Shown here piece by piece: positions 1 to 6,081 of a stretch of 14,719 bases of DNA. The notes beneath the pieces are model-generated. The model did no database searches. It saw only the letters and a program-made list of their open reading frames with translations, and was not told where the DNA came from. How positions within the stretch are numbered: the first letter of the stretch is position 1; each line of letters begins with the position of its first letter. The position numbers and the translations under genes were made by a program. The DNA is from an uncultured Eubacteriales bacterium (GTDB lineage: Bacteria; Bacillota; Clostridia; Christensenellales; Borkfalkiaceae), in NCBI GenBank assembly GCA_902767455.1, contig CACXHH010000044.1, forward strand, positions 1 to 14,719. Reading direction: 5' to 3'.

Positions 1-43
1 CGTCTGTTTTTTTTATTCAAATCAATATTCGCTGTAAAAAATC

Positions 44-80
44 GGCTGTCGCAAATCGTAATTATCAACTTGCGACAGCC
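44..80 (-). terminator. Perfect 10-bp stem-loop, likely minus-strand terminator
   Basis: Arms GGCTGTCGCA (44-53) and TGCGACAGCC (71-80) pair perfectly around a 17-nt loop. Read on the minus strand the stem is followed by GATTTTTTAC, a U-rich tail; on the plus strand the tail (CCTTTATAAT) is poor. It would stop minus-strand transcription coming from the tRNA side, or from an unseen minus-strand RNA between 81 and 300. No gene that it obviously serves is visible inside the window. Confidence 0.55.
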
Positions 81-120
81 CCTTTATAATATCTAAAAAA
101 ATCCCTATAAGAAGAGCAGT

Positions 121-160
121 AAACGCGTGTCCTTTCTCATGGCCGGGGACGAGGGATTTG
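121..160 (-). repeat. Partial duplicate of the tRNA-Gln 3' end and its terminator arm
   Basis: Bases 121-160 match 300-339 with only three differences in 40 positions. The copied part covers one arm of the tRNA terminator, the CCA end, the discriminator, the 3' acceptor strand and part of the T arm. The match stops inside the T loop, and no matching 5' half of a tRNA is found, so this is a tRNA-derived remnant and not a second tRNA gene. A mirrored trace of the same T-arm sequence, CAAATCCCT, lies on the plus strand at 258-266. Confidence 0.75.
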
Positions 161-299
161 CAGACGTTTCGGCAATGCGTTCCGCATTGAGATTGCCTAC
201 GGCAATGCCGAAAGTCATAAATATATGATTTTGCGCTCGCCGTGCTCGCGCGGGGTTCAAATCCCTTATTTTATCTGAAAACGCAAAGAAAGGACACGC
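125..299. repeat. 175-bp segment bounded by 13-bp perfect inverted repeats
   Basis: GCGTGTCCTTTCT (125-137) and AGAAAGGACACGC (287-299) are exact inverted repeats. A second nested pair, AGGGATTTG (152-160) and CAAATCCCT (258-266), lies inside. Both pairs derive from sequence also present at the tRNA-Gln tail and its terminator (300-339). The segment has no coding sequence and contains the three-way-junction dyad at 167-213 plus a small TCATA/TATGA hairpin (215-228). It could be a MITE-like element, an inverted duplication of a tRNA end, or the relic of an integration site. No target-site duplication could be defined by eye. Confidence 0.5.
167..213. repeat. 47-nt dyad that can fold as a three-way junction
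   Basis: The outer stem is TTTCGGC (167-173) with GCCGAAA (207-213). Inside it are two further hairpins: AATGCG-TTC-CGCATT (174-188) and TTGCC-TAC-GGCAA (193-205), separated by GAGA. Nearly every base is paired, which is unlikely for random intergenic DNA. It may be a REP/BOX-like palindromic repeat or part of a small RNA. I cannot name a known family. Confidence 0.55.
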
Positions 300-317
300 A
301 AACGCGTGTCCTTTTTT
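289..317. terminator. Bidirectional terminator after tRNA-Gln
   Basis: GGACACGC (292-299), loop AAAC, GCGTGTCC (304-311) form an 8-bp GC-rich stem. It has A/T flanks on both sides: T6 on the plus strand and TTTCTTT on the minus strand. It begins 8 nt past the encoded CCA of the minus-strand tRNA, so ending that transcript is the obvious role. Confidence 0.8.
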
Positions 318-318
318 A

Positions 319-393
319 TGGCTGGGGACGAGGGATTTGAACCCCCGGATGACGGAGTCAGAGTCCGTAGCCTTACCGCTTGGCGAGTCCCCA
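319..393 (-). tRNA. tRNA-Gln (anticodon CUG)
   Basis: Read on the minus strand, the acceptor TGGGGAC pairs with GTCCCCA. The anticodon stem is ACGGA/TCCGT around loop CTCTGAC, giving anticodon CUG, which reads CAG (Gln). The T arm contains GTTCAAAT, the discriminator is G, and CCA is encoded. The weak U1-A72 pair is typical of tRNA-Gln. The length of 75 nt including CCA is normal. A promoter lies just upstream (412-440) and a stem-loop terminator directly downstream. Confidence 0.95.
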
Positions 394-411
394 ATTTCAA
401 ATAGCTATAAT

Positions 412-440
412 ATAATAACAGAATTTTGGAAAAATTTCAA
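412..440 (-). promoter_or_regulatory. Promoter of tRNA-Gln
   Basis: On the minus strand, TTGAAA (435-440) and TATTAT (412-417) are separated by 17 bp. Transcription would start about 10 nt before the mature tRNA 5' end. This is a good SigA-type match in the right place. Confidence 0.65.
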
Positions 441-573
441 GTGTTTGCGTATACTTTTTCGGCTTTTTTAAAATTTATTTTTATTACGGACAAAAAATCG
501 TCCGTTAATCTTGATTTTTGCGTAAGTCGGAGAAAAATCACAGGGAGAAGGGGGCATTTATCGGCTTTTTCGA
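441..573. other. A/T-rich gap between divergent tRNA and phosphatase transcripts
   Basis: No supported gene lies here. The only local structure seen is a hairpin with arms ACGGAC (486-491) and GTCCGT (500-505) and an A-rich loop. It could be a weak terminator or an operator. The only open reading frame here, on the minus strand, is a short shadow without a ribosome site. Confidence 0.4.
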
Positions 574-603
574 TTGACTTTGAAGCCTTCGGTCATATAT
601 AAT
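574..603 (+). promoter_or_regulatory. Promoter of the phosphatase gene
   Basis: TTGACT (574-579) and TATAAT (598-603) are separated by 18 bp, a good SigA-type promoter. Transcription would begin near 610, giving a leader of about 75 nt before the start codon at 686. Confidence 0.65.
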
Positions 604-685
604 ATTTAAAACGGCAAGGCGAGGTGCCGCGAAAATGCGCTGAATAAGCCGCCGTATGAAAACCGTTAAAAAATCGGAGAAAGGT

Positions 686-1510
686 ATGCCCGAAGAAATG
701 AAAAGATCGTTAAATCTCAAAAGCGTTGCCAACGCGAGAGAGCTTGGCGGCTACGTTACGCTTGACGGTAAAAAAGTCAAAAGCGGGCTTTTGCTACGCA
801 CGGCAAAGCTCAACTCTTTGTCCGCGGAAGATATTTTGAGATTGAAAACCGAATATAATCTTGCGCACGTCATAGATTTGAGAAACGCTCAGGAAGCGGC
901 TCTTCTGCCCGATCCCGCGATCGACGGCGTAAACTTTTACAATATACCCGTTTTTGACGATGCGATAATGGAAAAGTTTTCTCAGGAAAGCCTTAAAAAC
1001 GCGTATTCCGACGAGCCTGAACCTATCCTTATATATAAAATGGGTTTACAATTAGGACTATTGAGCGACGATTTATACGCGAACGTTCTCGCAAGCGAGT
1101 TCGGGCGCAAAGCTTTTTCAAGATTCTTTGAAGTGCTTTTGGCGTCTTCCGAAGACGAAGCCGTTTTATGGCATTGTTCGGGCGGTAAAGACCGCACGGG
1201 TATAGCATCCGTCCTTATACTTTCGGCGCTCGGCGTCGACGAAAAAACTGCCATGGACGACTATCTCGCAACCAACGTTTACAGAGCCGCCACCATATCC
1301 GCGCTTCGCAACGATCTGACGGACAAAGGCTTCGATAACGAAGTTATAGACGGACTTATTACTTTATTTGAAGGCGTAAACGAGAGCTTTATGCAAAAGG
1401 CGTTCGACTATATGAACGGAAGCTACGGCTCTGTGATAAACTATATCAAAACGGAGCTCGGAGTAAGTGACGAAGATATTAAATCGTTAAGATCGAAATA
1501 TCTCGAATAA
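686..1510 (+). CDS. Tyrosine/dual-specificity protein phosphatase (PtpB/LipA-like, Y_phosphatase3)
   Basis: A 274-residue cytosolic-looking protein with no signal peptide. The P-loop HCSGGKDRTG lies at about residues 163-172 with nucleophile Cys164. The HCxxGKDRTG form is that of the Y_phosphatase3 family (Listeria LipA, mycobacterial PtpB), which hydrolyses phosphotyrosine and in some members phosphoserine/threonine or phosphoinositides. The early NARELGGY and the later VIDLRNAQE segment also fit that family. I chose the ATG at 686 because GGAG (676-679) sits 6 nt before it; the upstream in-frame ATG at 656 has no ribosome site, and another ATG at 698 is possible. It is the first gene after the promoter at 574-603. 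The partner and substrate are not evident from the context. Confidence 0.85.
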   Translation: MPEEMKRSLNLKSVANARELGGYVTLDGKKVKSGLLLRTAKLNSLSAEDILRLKTEYNLAHVIDLRNAQEAALLPDPAIDGVNFYNIPVFDDAIMEKFSQESLKNAYSDEPEPILIYKMGLQLGLLSDDLYANVLASEFGRKAFSRFFEVLLASSEDEAVLWHCSGGKDRTGIASVLILSALGVDEKTAMDDYLATNVYRAATISALRNDLTDKGFDNEVIDGLITLFEGVNESFMQKAFDYMNGSYGSVINYIKTELGVSDEDIKSLRSKYLE

Positions 1511-1576
1511 CGAGCTTGAGTATCCACGCATAGAACGACTCCTTTCGGCGCATAATGTTTGAAAAGGAGAAATTCT

Positions 1577-1969
1577 ATGGGAAATGCTTCAAAAATACTG
1601 TACACGGTAGGTAAAGTCGTAAATATCATCGAGATAGTTATGACTTCGCTTATGCTCTTACTCGGCGTAGCCGTAATGATATTCGGCGAAGCGATAGCGG
1701 TAAATTTTCAGGCTGTCGCAAGTTTTCTGAATATGGCTACCGGAACGGGTTTCACTATCGGCGGGGCAGTTGCGCTCGTCTTATCGATAGTGACGCTCGT
1801 CCTTGCCAACAACGCGACTCGCGCGCTTGAAAACGGCGTGACCGAAAATGCCCCGCATATCGTTATGATAGTCGTAGGCGTGTTCGGCGATATTTTCTAC
1901 CTTTTAGGCGGAATATTCGGGCTGGTTGCCGAAAACACCGAAAACGGGTATTACTCAAACAGGTCTTAA
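1577..1969 (+). CDS. Small hypothetical membrane protein
   Basis: A 130-residue protein of unknown family with three predicted membrane segments, roughly 18-37, 58-78 and 94-117, and short hydrophilic ends. The start is set by AAAGGAG ending 7 nt before the ATG at 1577; the earlier in-frame ATG at 1559 has no ribosome site. It lies 66 nt after the phosphatase stop with no strong promoter between, so it may be cotranscribed. The terminator at 1975-2010 follows at once. No catalytic motif is visible, and I assign no function. Confidence 0.7.
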   Translation: MGNASKILYTVGKVVNIIEIVMTSLMLLLGVAVMIFGEAIAVNFQAVASFLNMATGTGFTIGGAVALVLSIVTLVLANNATRALENGVTENAPHIVMIVVGVFGDIFYLLGGIFGLVAENTENGYYSNRS

Positions 1970-1974
1970 TTTAA

Positions 1975-2010
1975 AAACCGTCGCGTTACAAAAAGCGCGA
2001 CGGTTTTTTT
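1975..2010. terminator. Bidirectional terminator between convergent genes
   Basis: AAACCGTCGCG (1975-1985) pairs with CGCGACGGTTT (1996-2006) around a 10-nt loop. On the plus strand the stem runs into T7; on the minus strand it ends in TTTTTAAATTA. It can serve both the membrane protein gene (plus) and the acyltransferase gene (minus). Confidence 0.85.
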
Positions 2011-2030
2011 AAAAGTCGCCGTTAATCGAC

Positions 2031-2828
2031 CTATACGGCGGCTTTTTCGTTGTTTTTATCGTCAAGGTAAACGTAATCGTTCACTTGATAAGTCGAGTTT
2101 GCACTACGTTCGAGCATGGCGCGGTAAGCTGCGTCACGCAACAATTTTTGGTTTTGTTTGACGGTGTTTTCCTTTTCGGGGAAGAAAGGCCCGTCGACGT
2201 AAACGACGAATTTCGGTCGTGACGAAAACTTTTTTTTCTTGATAGTCCGCGTAAAGACGAAAATCGGTTTGTCGTGCTCGGCGGGATATTTGAAGGACGC
2301 ATCTTTAAAGGGGCGTATACCAGTATAATACGGCCAGACGTGCGCTTCGGGGTAGATGGTCACGACCTTTTTTCTTTCGGCAAGCTCGTCTATAGACTTT
2401 TTGAACGCTCTGTAAAGCTTTGGAGAGTCGGGCACGGGAAGTCCGCCGAAAGCTTTAACTAACGTGCTTACGACGGGTATGGAAGTTGCGTCGGGATTGA
2501 CGAGTATATACGCTTTTTTGGGAAACGTCACGAGCGTAGGGGTATATGCGTCGGCGGGGACGTGAACGTGATTAGCGTATAAAAAGTATCCGTTTTTGCG
2601 GTATTTTTTCAGTTTTTTGCGACCGATTATCTTTTCGTGGTAAACGAGTTTGTTTATCAGAAAAACTATCGGCGTAGCGATAAGTCTGTACGTCACGAAG
2701 GAAAAAAACTTAAAAAAAGGGTTTTTTGAAAGATAAACGAAATCGTCCTTTAACGGCTTTCGCTTAACGTTCGTTCCCGCAAAGTCGTCGTTTACGGGAT
2801 CGGTGAAATAAAAAGTTTTACGTTTCAA
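2031..2828 (-). CDS. PlsC-like lysophospholipid acyltransferase family protein with altered HX4D motif
   Basis: A 265-residue protein resembling the 1-acylglycerol-3-phosphate acyltransferase fold. ANHVHVPADAY (about 85-95) occupies the place of the NHX4D catalytic block and YPEAHVWPY (159-167) the place of the PEG block. There is a hydrophobic stretch at about 43-62 before the catalytic block, suited to a membrane-associated enzyme. The spacing is unusual: from His87 there are five residues to Asp92, and from His89 three, so the strict HX4D is absent. It may be a divergent lineage with the same chemistry or a changed acceptor. Its ATG overlaps the last 4 nt of the upstream glycosyltransferase gene, which implies translational coupling and a shared pathway, probably making an acylated or glycosylated membrane lipid. 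Confidence 0.72.
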   Translation of the reverse strand: MKRKTFYFTDPVNDDFAGTNVKRKPLKDDFVYLSKNPFFKFFSFVTYRLIATPIVFLINKLVYHEKIIGRKKLKKYRKNGYFLYANHVHVPADAYTPTLVTFPKKAYILVNPDATSIPVVSTLVKAFGGLPVPDSPKLYRAFKKSIDELAERKKVVTIYPEAHVWPYYTGIRPFKDASFKYPAEHDKPIFVFTRTIKKKKFSSRPKFVVYVDGPFFPEKENTVKQNQKLLRDAAYRAMLERSANSTYQVNDYVYLDDKNNEKAAV

Positions 2829-3988
2829 TTTTCGTTACCGCTTCCGTTTTTATTTGCGCTCGAGTACGCGTCGTAGAGCATTTTTTCCATTTTATCCATA
2901 CACGCCGACTGGTCGAAAGCGCTTATCGTTTTACGGTACCTTTCCTTGTAAACTTTGATAAGCTCGGGGTGTTCGTACCAGAAATCTATCTTTGCGGCAA
3001 GCTCGGCGCTGTCGAAGGGGGTGAAGAGATTGTTTTCGTCAATGGCGAAGCTCGCCGTCGCGCTCTTTGGCGAATTGCATATCAGCGGTACGAGCCCGCT
3101 GACGATCGCTTCGATACAGCAAAGCGCCTCGATCTCCATAAGCGCGGTATGAACGTACAAGTCGGAGCCGTGTTGCGCGGCGATGAGCTGTTCACGCGTG
3201 AAAAATTTGAATTCGGCGTCCACGTCGTATTTTTTTATAAGGCGGGTGAGTTTGTGTTTTTTAGGTCCGTCGCCTGCGAAAAGTACGTGGATATCGTCTT
3301 TATGTTTGCTTTTGCTCAACGCGTATATAAGCTGTTGTTGGGCTTTTTCGGCGCTCAACCTACCCGCGCAAAGAATAGTGAATTTATCGGAAACGCGGTC
3401 GAATTTCTCGTCCGCATTTTTGAAAAATTCTTTGTTCACGCCGTTTGAAATGACATAAGCGTTGGTTTTCTTTCTGACGGTATTCTCGAAAACGTCCTTT
3501 ATAAAGCGCGTGGGGTAGTGAACGGCGAAAGCCTTTTCGTATACAAGCGAATATATCGTCTTATAAACGAGCCTGTTTGCGGGTTCGAAATTCATCAGCC
3601 CGAAGTGCGCCGTAAGGTTTTCAGCCTGCATGTGAAAGGCGACGGTCATGGGCTTATTCAGTTTACGAGCTATTTTCGCGGCGCAAACGCCGAGCGATAA
3701 AGGTATCTCCACGTGTACTACGTCGCACTCGGAAATGACCTTGGTCATAAGTTTCTTGTCGGGTTTTGCAAGCTTAACTCCGTTCGATCTCAATATCGCG
3801 GAAGCTAGCGGAAGAAACCTTCTTACGGGTACTACGGCGTAGCCGGGGACGTCTTTTTTGTCTGCGTCCGGGCAGACGACCGTGACTTCGTGCCCTTTAT
3901 TGCGAAGAGAATTTATCAAATTAGTCAAAGCGATAGTCGTTCCGTTGTTCGATTTGCCGAGAACGTCGCACACGATTGCAACTTTCAT
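2825..3988 (-). CDS. GT4 family glycosyltransferase
   Basis: A 387-residue GT-B enzyme. The N-terminal Rossmann half begins MKVAIVCDVL, with the glycine-containing NNGTTIAL loop near 14-21. The C-terminal nucleotide-sugar half has AGRLSAEK (208-215) and the EX7E motif Glu285/Glu293, with GLVPLI after it. It would transfer a sugar from a nucleotide donor with retention of configuration. GT4 members of this shape include the diacylglycerol glucosyltransferases and PimA-type mannosyltransferases. The 4-nt overlap with a PlsC-like gene favours a lipid acceptor, which is inference. The start has AAAGGT upstream, and a promoter is seen at 4049-4077. A capsule or polysaccharide role is the main alternative, but no other polysaccharide genes are nearby. 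Confidence 0.85.
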   Translation of the reverse strand: MKVAIVCDVLGKSNNGTTIALTNLINSLRNKGHEVTVVCPDADKKDVPGYAVVPVRRFLPLASAILRSNGVKLAKPDKKLMTKVISECDVVHVEIPLSLGVCAAKIARKLNKPMTVAFHMQAENLTAHFGLMNFEPANRLVYKTIYSLVYEKAFAVHYPTRFIKDVFENTVRKKTNAYVISNGVNKEFFKNADEKFDRVSDKFTILCAGRLSAEKAQQQLIYALSKSKHKDDIHVLFAGDGPKKHKLTRLIKKYDVDAEFKFFTREQLIAAQHGSDLYVHTALMEIEALCCIEAIVSGLVPLICNSPKSATASFAIDENNLFTPFDSAELAAKIDFWYEHPELIKVYKERYRKTISAFDQSACMDKMEKMLYDAYSSANKNGSGNEN

Positions 3989-4048
3989 ATTTTACCTTTA
4001 ATCATAATAATAAAATAAGCGGATTCGTCAGATTACGAAAGCACGATA

Positions 4049-4077
4049 AGTATAAAACGACGAAAAAATAAATGCAA
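4049..4077 (-). promoter_or_regulatory. Promoter of the glycosyltransferase-acyltransferase operon
   Basis: On the minus strand, TTGCAT (4072-4077) and TATACT (4049-4054) are separated by 17 bp. Transcription would start about 50 nt before the glycosyltransferase ATG. It is divergent from the XRE regulator promoter, with about 115 bp between the two. Confidence 0.6.
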
Positions 4078-4106
4078 GCGTATTTTATAAAGAAATACTC
4101 TACTAC

Positions 4107-4174
4107 TCTCTAAATTTAAGAGAAAGCTTTTTCTCGCCTGCGTAGCGTCCTTTTCGTTCTCTACTTGGAGTAGA
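4107..4174. promoter_or_regulatory. Cluster of three inverted repeats between divergent promoters
   Basis: Three dyads lie here: TCTCT-N7-AGAGA (4107-4123), GAGAAA-GCTT-TTTCTC (4120-4135) and TCTACT-TGG-AGTAGA (4160-4174). The last is 16 bp upstream of the -35 box at 4191. They are candidate operators, perhaps for the adjacent XRE regulator acting on itself and on the divergent lipid operon. No direct evidence links protein and site. Confidence 0.35.
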
Positions 4175-4190
4175 ATTGTCTTGAAAAACC

Positions 4191-4219
4191 TTGCAATAAG
4201 TCAATTTATGTGGTATAAT
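4191..4219 (+). promoter_or_regulatory. Extended -10 promoter of the XRE regulator
   Basis: TTGCAA (4191-4196) and TATAAT (4214-4219) are separated by 17 bp, with TGG directly before the -10 (extended -10). It is the strongest-looking promoter in the window. The leader is about 30 nt and contains AGGA (4241-4244) before the ATG at 4255. Confidence 0.8.
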
Positions 4220-4254
4220 ATCCTCGTTTCGGTATATAAAAGGAATTATTACAG

Positions 4255-4866
4255 ATGGAAAACATTAAGAGAATTTTTGCCGACAACCTTATCGCTGTAA
4301 GAAAAGCGAATCACCTTACGCAAAGCGCGTTGGCGCAAAAATTGAATTATTCGGATAAGACCGTTTCAAAGTGGGAACGGGCTGAAGCGCTTCCCGACGT
4401 TGAAACGCTCGTGCAATTATCCGAGCTTTTCGGCGTATCGCTCGACTGGTTTTTAGACCCCGAATCTCAAAACGCCGTATCTTACGACGAATCCGAAGAA
4501 GCTCGCCGCATTGAAGAAGAAAAAAAGGTGCTCTTCAACAGAAGCCTTATCTCGTGTATGGCGGTAGTTTCGGTGCTGCTTTTGGCAACGCTTATCTTTA
4601 TTTACGGAATTATTTCGACGAAGGCGCAGGTCATGTGGCGCGCGTATATCTGGGCGATACCTACTTCGTCGGTTATTCTGATGCTCTTTTTCTATAAATG
4701 GCGTGCGCCGCATCTTTATTTCCTGATAACGCAGTCGATATTAGTCTGGTCGATGTTATTAAGTATTTACCTTCAACTGAAAATTTACGCCTTCTGGTAT
4801 CTCTTTCTTGCGGGCATTCCCGTTCAGGCGCTTTTGTTTTTGAATCATCTGCTCAAAACTCATTGA
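4255..4866 (+). CDS. XRE-family regulator with C-terminal membrane domain
   Basis: A 203-residue protein. Residues 5-65 form a Cro/CI-type helix-turn-helix (LTQSALAQKL then SDKTVSKWERAEALPDVETL). A charged linker follows (about 70-93), and then four predicted membrane segments at about 98-119, 131-147, 154-174 and 179-200. DNA-binding domains tethered to small membrane domains are known in Firmicutes and are thought to sense membrane or extracellular signals; no ligand can be named here. It stands alone, divergent from the glycosyltransferase-acyltransferase operon, so control of membrane lipid genes is an attractive inference. AGGA lies 10 nt before the ATG. Confidence 0.85.
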   Translation: MENIKRIFADNLIAVRKANHLTQSALAQKLNYSDKTVSKWERAEALPDVETLVQLSELFGVSLDWFLDPESQNAVSYDESEEARRIEEEKKVLFNRSLISCMAVVSVLLLATLIFIYGIISTKAQVMWRAYIWAIPTSSVILMLFFYKWRAPHLYFLITQSILVWSMLLSIYLQLKIYAFWYLFLAGIPVQALLFLNHLLKTH

Positions 4867-4883
4867 TATTATTCAAAAAAAAT

Positions 4884-4919
4884 AACCGCTCTGCCGAAAA
4901 GCTTTTCGGCAGAGCGGTT
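4884..4919. terminator. Bidirectional terminator, perfect 18-bp palindrome
   Basis: Bases 4884-4901 are the exact reverse complement of 4902-4919, with arm ends AACCGCTCTGCC and GGCAGAGCGGTT. On the minus strand the stem is followed by ATTTTTTTT, on the plus strand by TTAAAA. It lies between the convergent XRE and TetR genes and can end both transcripts. Confidence 0.85.
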
Positions 4920-4943
4920 TTAAAATGAATATTTTCGATTAAA

Positions 4944-5549
4944 TTACGCGAATAACCCCGCGATCATCGAGCAAACGGTCTTGCGCATAGCGGCGTAATC
5001 GATATACTGGTGTTTATCGAAAACGTATTCGTGCGCGAAAGATTGAAGCATATTCATCGCAAGGTGTACCTTTTCAAACATGTGCTCCGAATTAAGCCCG
5101 CAGTCCGTAAGCGACTTGGAAATCCTTACCGTGATATCCTTTTCAAGCTCGGAAAATTGCGCTTCGACGCCGTCGTCGCTGGCGGCGAGCGAGTGGAGCG
5201 TATTGTGAAGGCGCGCGTTTTCTTCGTGTATCTTTATAACTTCGTCGACTACGCTCTTAACGAGCGCGTTCACGTCTACGGGCGAAGCTAAATTTTCGGT
5301 TATCTCGTAAATGGGTTTGGTTATCGTTTCGATATAAATTTTCAGAACACAAAGCAAAATATCGCGTTTATCTCTGAAATAACCGTAAACTATCCCCGTC
5401 GATACGCCCGCAACTTTGGCTATCTCCGCGGTGTTCGTGCCGTAGTAGCCGACGGTCGAAAACACTTCGTACCCCGCGGCGATTATCTTGTTTTTCGTTT
5501 CAATGGAACGCTCTTGTTTGGGTTCCCTTATCTTTCCCGTACTTGACAT
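4944..5549 (-). CDS. TetR/AcrR-family transcriptional regulator
   Basis: A 201-residue protein. The N-terminal helix-turn-helix (about 15-65) has the family pattern: ETKNKIIAAGYEVFSTVGY, then TAEIAKVAGVSTGIVYGYFRDKRDILL. The C-terminal two-thirds is helical and divergent, as expected for a ligand and dimer domain. Length is typical. The gene is monocistronic on the minus strand; I see no strong Shine-Dalgarno and no clear promoter before the ATG. About 90 bp upstream is a 22-bp palindrome (5642-5663) next to a plus-strand promoter, so it may control that divergent transcript or the copper pump beyond. The inducer is unknown. Confidence 0.9.
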   Translation of the reverse strand: MSSTGKIREPKQERSIETKNKIIAAGYEVFSTVGYYGTNTAEIAKVAGVSTGIVYGYFRDKRDILLCVLKIYIETITKPIYEITENLASPVDVNALVKSVVDEVIKIHEENARLHNTLHSLAASDDGVEAQFSELEKDITVRISKSLTDCGLNSEHMFEKVHLAMNMLQSFAHEYVFDKHQYIDYAAMRKTVCSMIAGLFA

Positions 5550-5641
5550 AAGTATATTTTATAACAAAATTCAAAAAAAAGCAATAATAAAACGAAAATT
5601 GATGAAATTAAAATTTTGTTTCGGACTTTTCTCGGTAAATT

Positions 5642-5663
5642 TATATGAAAAAAGTTTCATATA
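5642..5663. promoter_or_regulatory. Perfect palindrome, candidate TetR operator
   Basis: TATATGAAA-AAAG-TTTCATATA has 9-bp arms and a 4-bp centre. It ends 4 bp before the -35 box at 5668 and lies in the gap between the TetR gene and the divergent transcript. Size and symmetry suit a TetR-type dimer, but a weak RNA hairpin is also possible. Confidence 0.45.
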
Positions 5664-5667
5664 TTTC

Positions 5668-5696
5668 TTGACATAACGCCCGATTAGTGGTATGAT
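5668..5696 (+). promoter_or_regulatory. Strong promoter of the orphan transcript
   Basis: TTGACA (5668-5673, consensus) and TATGAT (5691-5696) are separated by 17 bp, with TGG before the -10. Predicted start is near 5703. No open reading frame with a ribosome site follows before the terminator at 5922-5963. Confidence 0.75.
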
Positions 5697-5702
5697 AATA
5701 CC

Positions 5703-5963
5703 GTAAAGCAAGGATTACGGGAAAACCGACGCGTTCAGCGCTACGAAAGGCTTTCCGTATTCCGTTTGCGAAAAGCTTTTTCAATTCGTTCGCAGAAAAC
5801 TGTTTTGAGCCGCTTGTTTTATCTTCCTTTTTTCTTCAAACGACGGGCGAGTAAAGGCGTAACGCTGAAATAAAAGGCGTTAAGCTCGCTTATAGGCGAA
5901 CGGGAAAAGATTATCCTCCATAAAAATATCCGTACGCGGCAAAGCGCCGTTACGGATATTTTT
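5703..5963 (+). ncRNA. Candidate structured noncoding RNA or terminated leader, about 260 nt
   Basis: The stretch runs from a consensus-like promoter to an intrinsic terminator and has no supported protein gene. Visible pairings include a 5' hairpin CCGTAA/TTACGG (5701-5720), hairpin TGCGAA/TTCGCA (5767-5794), TAACGC/GCGTTA with an 11-nt loop near 5860-5882, and two long-range matches: 5734-5744 with 5859-5869, and 5760-5769 with 5896-5906. The latter two cross, so they would form a pseudoknot or be alternatives. TTACGG of the 5' hairpin recurs in the terminator arm (5950-5955), so the ends could exchange partners. I could not match it to 6S, SRP, tmRNA, RNase P or a riboswitch known to me. 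It may be an independent sRNA or a regulated leader of the copper ATPase gene. Confidence 0.4.
5922..5963 (+). terminator. Strong terminator upstream of copA promoter
   Basis: AAAAATATCCGTA (5922-5934) pairs with TACGGATATTTTT (5951-5963), 13 bp, with a small inner CGGC/GCCG stem (5937-5940 and 5946-5949). The arm ends in T5. It closes the orphan transcript and isolates it from the copper ATPase promoter about 80 bp further on. It would also work in the reverse direction. Confidence 0.8.
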
Positions 5964-6041
5964 ATTGGCGCAAAATGCGTGCGAAAGCTAACTTTTGTAT
6001 ATAGTAAATAAGTATTATAAGTAAACAGTAAGGTCAAACGC

Positions 6042-6070
6042 TTTACATATTTTTTAAAAAAGGCTATAAT
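6042..6070 (+). promoter_or_regulatory. Promoter of the copper ATPase gene
   Basis: TTTACA (6042-6047) and TATAAT (6065-6070) are separated by 17 bp. The start of transcription would be near 6077, giving a leader of about 52 nt. I found no CopY box (TACANNTGTA) around it. Confidence 0.75.
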
Positions 6071-6081
6071 TATATCGTAAA

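Noticed and set aside
140..270. A second tRNA gene suggested by CCA-end and T-arm-like sequence on both strands
   Set aside because: No matching acceptor 5' strand, D arm or anticodon arm is found on either strand; only 3'-end fragments are present.
656..685. Earlier in-frame ATG for the phosphatase
   Set aside because: No ribosome site precedes it, while the ATG at 686 has GGAG at 6-nt spacing.
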